Source: Cruorifilaria tuberocauda (Eukaryota > Nematoda > Chromadorea > Rhabditida > Onchocercidae). From it: DNA of 64,000 nt. The stretch covers positions 149,302-213,301 of the forward strand of contig JABVXU010000056.1 of the NCBI GenBank assembly GCA_013365365.1. The letters run 5' to 3'. Shown piece after piece: positions 58,752 through 64,000 of the stretch. The number at the start of each line of letters is the position of its first letter. Position 1 is the first letter of the stretch. The translations under genes were made by a program, and so were the position numbers. The notes beneath the pieces are model-generated. The model did no database searches. It was not told the origin of the DNA and worked only from the letters and a program-made list of their open reading frames with translations.

Positions 58752-60455
58752 ATTATTCTATTATGTTGGGTTAAACTGTATTTTGTGTTTTTTGTGTTGC
58801 TATTCATGTTGAATACAGAAAACTGAATGGTATATTTTGAATGATAATCAGAAGGATTTTCATATTGCATCAGTTATTTCAGGTAAGTAAGATAGAGATG
58901 AGCAGGATGAAGAAAATAAAGGTTCGGTGAAAGAAATCAATTTGGGAAACATTAGGAAGGTAAGTCTGAAAAAGGTATGTTGAAGGATTGGAATACAGAA
59001 TGTAACAGGATACATCGGATGAATTTAGCAACGGTTTCTCAAAACTGTTCAAATTCATAGGTTCAATAATTCAATTTTACTATTTTAAAATTTTAAAGTA
59101 AAAATTATTAAATAGTGAATTTTGATGATTTCACTTCATTTATATTATTTATGACAATGGAAAGCAGTGAGTTTTCTACGGGAGCAACAACAGTCTCAGA
59201 ATTCGTGCAACGAAATTATTCTCCGAGGTTCGTTTCATCATTACCTTGAATCCATCGTCTTCAGCAGTACGTGTAGTAATCATCAGAAGGGCTAGATTCT
59301 GATGTAAGCAGTGATTTTGATTCTTATCATAAACAGTATGTTTTTTCTCGGATTCCTTTAAATAAGAGCTCTGGTTTGGCAAAGTTTATTTTTCAAAAGG
59401 TTCATTATTCTTTGACGTTAAAATCTAATTGTTAGAGATAATTTGATCAATCATTTCGCTGCTCCTCTTTATTACTGATCCAGAAGGACAATTTTGGATT
59501 GCTTGTTGAGGTGAATATTCAGAATTCGTGAAACGAAGAGATTTTATTAGTATACTATCTCTTTGTGACAATTCATGGTACTTAATCAAAGGAGTTATAG
59601 GCTATTCGATATATGAATAGATGATTATGTAAACATTTGATAGATCAGGCTAATTGAAACAGAGTTCTCAATCTATAGCAATATACAGCAAATTATTCAA
59701 TTTAATCAAAAATAAAGAGTTAAGCTTGGCAAGTTACTTTAGCAAATTTCCCAATAATTCTTTGCTTAGATTAGATTAATCAAAAAAAAAGTGATTATTT
59801 CAAGTACACGTTATCACGTTTGCTTATTGGTATTAATCAGTCAAGGAATTGGCCAAATCGTTGTGGCTGGTTGGTGCAGCACTCAACATTCATTCTCTTG
59901 TTTTATTGCACAATCATTCATCGCATTTCTTGCTGCTTTTACAATACAGGCCAGTTTCTGATTTCAGTTAAACTTGTAATCTTTAATCTTGAATTTTAAT
60001 ATAAACAATGATGCTACTAAGTAAAAGTTTGAGTTAAGCATGGATTATATCGTATTAGGTTTGAAAATTCATGAAAGTTGTCCATGGATTTCTGGAAATA
60101 TTGAAGTCACAACTGCTTTTTATGATAAGTATAAATTGCTATCATATCAAAGCATGACATCAAAGATAAAGCAATAGACAAAGTTTTTTTCTCTCTCTCT
60201 CTCTCTCTCTTTACTCAGTAAGATGTCACAGTTGCTATTTCAATATATTAGAAATTATTATTTTTTTGATACCTGCAAAAAGGTCAAAATATATATCAAA
60301 AAGGAAAAGACTAAAGAAATACTATCAATCGAAACTTTATTACAGTCTACTGGAAATAACCTGTTTATCAACATTCTCTCTTACTTTCCTAAAAGTTATT
60401 TATTAGAGTAAAGAGGGAAAAAGAATATTTCAGTGGTGTCAGATCTATTCCTCAG
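58752..60455. other. Mostly non-coding spacer
   Basis: AT-rich. A minus-strand open stretch (59382-59176) of ordinary composition ends in a stop and has no assignable partner exons. A (TC)n run lies at 60190-60211. Nothing else is supported. Confidence 0.5.
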
Positions 60456-61420
60456 GATTAACACGAGCAAAGCGTGCATTCTTTGATGAATTCAATGTGC
60501 TTAAAACTTATCAACCAAGAGCTCGTACTATGGGTCATTTGTTTATGGTTATTTTTATTATAAATATTAAAAGCGAAAAAGTTTTCTATCAAAATTTTAA
60601 TGTCTAAGTGAAATATCACAAACAGACATTATTAAAGTTAAAATCGAAGATAGCAATTTTTGGATAACAACAAATGAAATAAAATCACAGGTAATAATAT
60701 GTCTAAGGTTGATTTATCAAAGGCATTTGCAGTGGTACTGAAAATTTAACAGCCAGATAATATGTATTGTGGGAAAAATGCTGAAAACTGAATCTTTAAA
60801 ATTGTGATGACAATTTATTAACAGTGAATTTAATAATACACCTCAAAATCGCTTTAAAAAAAAGTTCTAAAATTAAGCCTGAACCACCGACACCGGTACC
60901 GGATAAACAACGACAACAGGATACGGCAAAAGAAACTGAGAAAAGTGGATTTTTACAGATGAGAGATGCGGTTCGTCAACTAAAACTCTGTTAATTTTTA
61001 AGACGATATGACCTGATTGGTTCAACATTTGGTCTTCGCAGGACTTTTGGACCTCAAAAAGTGAAATATTAAATTGATAAAACAGCAGTAGAATTCCGAA
61101 GAATTATCATTCTAAAGTAAAAGAGTGACTTGATAGTTCCATGTTGATTACTTGGATGAGATAACTTCACAAAACATCTAAATCGACTGCTAATTATTTA
61201 TGCTTTTTGCAAAATTAATGATTGATATTTCCAGCATTACAGAAATGAATACTTATACCTGGAGAAGGTGAATCTTGAGTTAAAAGAAGGAGGAAATGAT
61301 GCTAAACAATCACAAGATGAACTCCGACATGGAATGTCAAGCACCCCGAAGATCGAAGGACCGGTACTCATCGAATTTCATGCTGATTCCGAGACCGATG
61401 ATGATGCTTATTCCTTGTAG
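60456..61420 (+). CDS. Protein phosphatase inhibitor 2-like (IPP-2), 5' end open
   Basis: Inhibitor 2 binds and regulates the PP1 catalytic subunit. Three phase-compatible exons are seen: about 60456-60547, 60878-60970 and 61235-61420, ending in TAG. Motifs in order are KRAFFDEFNVLKTYQP (inhibitor 2: KSQKWDEMNILATYHP), GHLFM followed by PEPPTPVPD (IDEPSTPY region), FLQMRDA joined to HYRNEY (FEMKRKLHYNEG), then an acidic tail EFHADSETDDDAYSL. The KGILK-type N-terminus was not found. Between exons 1 and 2 there is another open stretch (about 60630-60690) that I did not use. The frame is intact in all three exons, so it may be a live but diverged gene; a decayed copy cannot be excluded. Confidence 0.5.
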
Positions 61421-61577
61421 CAATTACTCTACATACTTAATAATTTATAAAATTCGAACTTTTTCAATTAATGTCCATTGCGTGGAAAATCCTTGCAATC
61501 AGATTTATACAAATTAGAATTGAGAAAAGGTTAAGCAACTACAGCAACGATCTGTGCTATAATTTCTTTACAAGACG

Positions 61578-63536
61578 TCAATCATCAGTAGACGTTATTT
61601 CATTGTTGTTAACGTAAAGCTGATAGATAAATCCTTGTTTCCTGTTACCACTACTCGTTGCTTTCACGTAACAAACGTTACTGCCAATTTCAAAGTGTGT
61701 CTTTGTACCGTTCTCCAAAAATTCACCCTGAAATTCCCATCAAAAACTTAAATTTTGAATGTCATCACCAAATGTGATCAGTTGCTGAACTTTGAATCGC
61801 TAATAATGTATAACTTTGTTTTTTGATTTTATTTTATTAAACTTCTTACAGCCAAATTTGCCAACAGTTTAATCAATCGTTTGAATTTCCGATTTACCGC
61901 TCAATTATCTTATGGTTTATATCTGCTTAATTTCCATATATATCTTATAATTTTTGAAAAAAACCATTAGAAAAAAATTTCTCACCGCAGTATTCATTTT
62001 TCGGTTGTTCACCCAGATGTCCATCGTTGATTTATCTATAAAAATTTCGAATTTCAAAATAAATGTTAGCTTCATTCGAAAAATCAAATTTAATTGTCAT
62101 TATTTCAAGCTGAACTATTTACCAAAATATGAAGTGCTAAGATGATGAAATATTCTAAGTGAATTGAATTTGCTTATTTAAATTGTAACTTGTTTATTGA
62201 AGCATGTGACATGTGACATTTGCATGATTGTGCTTTTTATTGCTCGAAAAGTTTCCTAACAATCATTCCTTTTCTATCTTATAATTTTCCATTATTTATC
62301 ATTGAACAGATTAAATATCAATTAATTTTCTCCTCTATATTAGTGCATTTTTTTAAAAAATTGATGACAATTGATTTATTACTTAATTATTACATACACA
62401 CCGTTTTAATTAATTTCATAAATTAGTATTACGTCATTCTTTCTTTATAGATCGTATGGATGACGTAATCTTTGTTCAATGCTAATTTATCATTACTATA
62501 TCAATCATTCATTGAGCACTACCAAACTAAAATAACGTACAATAACTTGTTTCTTAGTTCCACGGGAAAAGAAGTGAAGAAAATAATTCCGATCAACTAG
62601 CATCTACAATCAATCACTACAACTCCTTCAACCAAATCAAACTTTCAGTTCATTTCACTTCAATCAATCTTCATCGGAAGAGGAAATTCTCATAAAATGA
62701 TATCAAAATTGTTTTCACAAATTTTACCGACAAAGTTGCGAATTTCATCATTGAAACAATGCAACTTACTCAGTTACAATTAACTTTCACTACTCAGAAA
62801 TTCTGCGATAATTATTGTTTTCATTTCTGATGAAAAGCTAATCTAAGCCTTTTGTTCTTTCAAATTTCAGTTAAATCTTCATATCCAATATTTAAATTGC
62901 TAAAATTTCCAAATCTGGAAATGCTGGAAAAACATGAAGAGAGTAACAAACCTAAGCAAATGCGAGTATCTTCACCATCCAAAACTGTTATCCAACTTTT
63001 CAGCTTTTGTGCTACCTCTTCTCGATATTTATCATATGATTTACCGTTCACTTCCAATGTATATTCATATAAAAATGTTCCCAAAGCTTCAACATTAATG
63101 ACACATTTGCATTCACCAATATTAAACACTTCCTTACCAACAAGATTAAACATCCAATTCTTCCTCAGGATTTCCTGGAATAGTACTGCGAGATAAATCG
63201 AGAAAGGTTTTACGGTGACAGGAAGTATTATTGCAATTCCCAAGAAGAAAAATTTCTTCCATGCATATTTATTTAATTTTTGAAGTTTTTAATGATACTA
63301 AAATGTTTCATGTCAAAATAAAATTGAGTGTAGCAGTCTTTCGCACATATTATTTCTCTGACTATATATTAAAGGAAATTTATAAAGTTAAGAAGAAATT
63401 TCGATTAGCAAACTTTTCCATCAACTCGTATAACTCTTTTTCCACTAGCTGTGCCATGCTCGAACTCAACTTTATATATTTTATCTTGCACAGGTACCAA
63501 CCAACTTGCTACAGTGTTGTGTGCAGCATCCGACAT
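61578..63536 (-). CDS. FAIM: Fas apoptotic inhibitory molecule 1 (FAIM; 4 exons)
   Basis: FAIM is a conserved cytosolic beta-rich protein linked to protection from apoptosis and from protein aggregation. Exons (minus): 63536-63414, 63174-62952, 62035-61986, 61727-61578; all phases agree, 181 residues, against about 179 in mammals (from memory). Exon 1 gives YKVEFEHGTASGKRVIRVDG, exon 2 RKNWMFNLVGKEVF and FLYEYTLEVNGKSYDKY, exon 3 MDIWVNNRKMNTA, exon 4 GEFLENGTKTHFEIG and YVKATSSGNRKQGFIY. The fit covers the whole family from end to end. An acceptor-like 'acttcatag' ends one base before the ATG. No break or missing block. Confidence 0.95.
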
Positions 63537-64000
63537 TCTATGAAGTGAGAGGGAGAGAGAGATATTCTGAAACAAATCTATATATGTAATATTCTAGTTG
63601 ATCAATATTGTTAAAGTGATAAGTTAAATTGTAGTTGTTAGCTGAAAAGATGGGAAACAAAATGAACAAAACGTAGTGGTCTCTCTTTTGATGTATCTAT
63701 AGCAACGCTTCCAACAGGTAGCTGAGTTTACGCCAATCATAGTTAAGGATAGCACTGGGAACATAATTTTTAAGACACGACCAAATAAGCTAATTTCGGG
63801 TCAGCATGCATGTATTATTGTGAATTGCATGGCAATTACGACGTATGCTTGATATATCAATCCCATCAGTTTATGTGATCACTGAAATATTCAGATACGT
63901 ATCTCATTTTCGAGAATTCTTTACCAACTTTAGAAATTATATAAACTTCTCTTACTCGTAGAGAAGTAAGAGAAGCTTATATAATTAGATCTTAAGGCTC
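63537..64000. promoter_or_regulatory. Upstream region of FAIM
   Basis: AT-rich sequence 5' of the FAIM start (minus strand), with an AG-rich run at 63547-63562 and a strong hairpin near the window edge. No coding frame is visible. What lies beyond the window is unknown. Confidence 0.4.
63935..63986. repeat. 22-bp-arm hairpin upstream of FAIM
   Basis: 63935-63956 and 63965-63986 are inverted copies with one mismatch around an eight-base loop (cgtagaga). The stem contains 'cttctcttact'. Geometry is close to that of the hairpin at 48342-48392, but the sequence differs. Confidence 0.85.

Noticed and set aside
62852..63196. A 114-codon + strand frame
   Set aside because: It is antisense to FAIM exon 2, which has clear family identity on the minus strand.

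Overview
The window reads as a nuclear segment of a nematode genome, most likely a filarial or other spirurid worm. This is inferred from strong AT-richness, many short GT-AG introns with TTTCAG/TTTTAG acceptors, acceptor-like AG sites right at several start codons (as expected for spliced-leader trans-splicing), and the set of animal gene families. There are no prokaryotic features, CRISPR arrays, rRNAs or recognisable tRNAs. Gene models were built by hand: each intron was chosen so that reading phase is kept across all junctions and the protein matches the family from end to end.

Layout. 1-19466 is a long gene-poor stretch of simple-sequence DNA with one GC-richer spot near 15 kb; it lies upstream of a musashi-type RNA-binding protein gene (+, 19467-26306, 11 exons). 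26.3-31.9 kb is mostly non-coding and holds a few orphan ORFs. A 15-exon gene for an unrecognised coiled-coil protein (+) ends at 36466. Three minus-strand genes follow: a 117-residue protein with a nuclear-localisation-like cluster (38447-39172), a complete 22-exon UBE3B-type HECT ubiquitin ligase (40189-46898) and a TMIE-family membrane protein (48177-49147). Divergent from TMIE are the spliceosomal Sm protein E (50142-50830) and the GPI transamidase catalytic subunit PIG-K (51765-53716), both +. Minus-strand MIF4GD/SLIP1-like (54306-55736) and a C2H2 zinc-finger gene (56465-57788, 5' end open) come next. An inverted, decayed relative of the zinc-finger gene lies at 58192-58751. A diverged protein-phosphatase-inhibitor-2-like gene (+, 60456-61420) and a complete FAIM gene (-, 61578-63536) close the window.

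How the genes relate. They do not form one pathway. Several act in RNA biology (musashi, SmE, MIF4GD), others in protein turnover or maturation (UBE3B, PIG-K), phosphatase control (inhibitor 2), survival or proteostasis (FAIM) and mechanosensation (TMIE). Same-strand neighbours are 0.7-1.3 kb apart, wider than typical C. elegans operons, so co-transcription is possible but not shown.

I did not find a clearly new biological system. The best second-look items are the zinc-finger gene with two eroding fingers beside its inverted pseudogene, three near-perfect hairpins, a 54-nt in-frame stop-free putative intron in the MIF4GD gene, two GC-AG introns, a 158-bp repeat present both upstream of and inside the musashi gene, and two intact genes that I cannot assign to a family.
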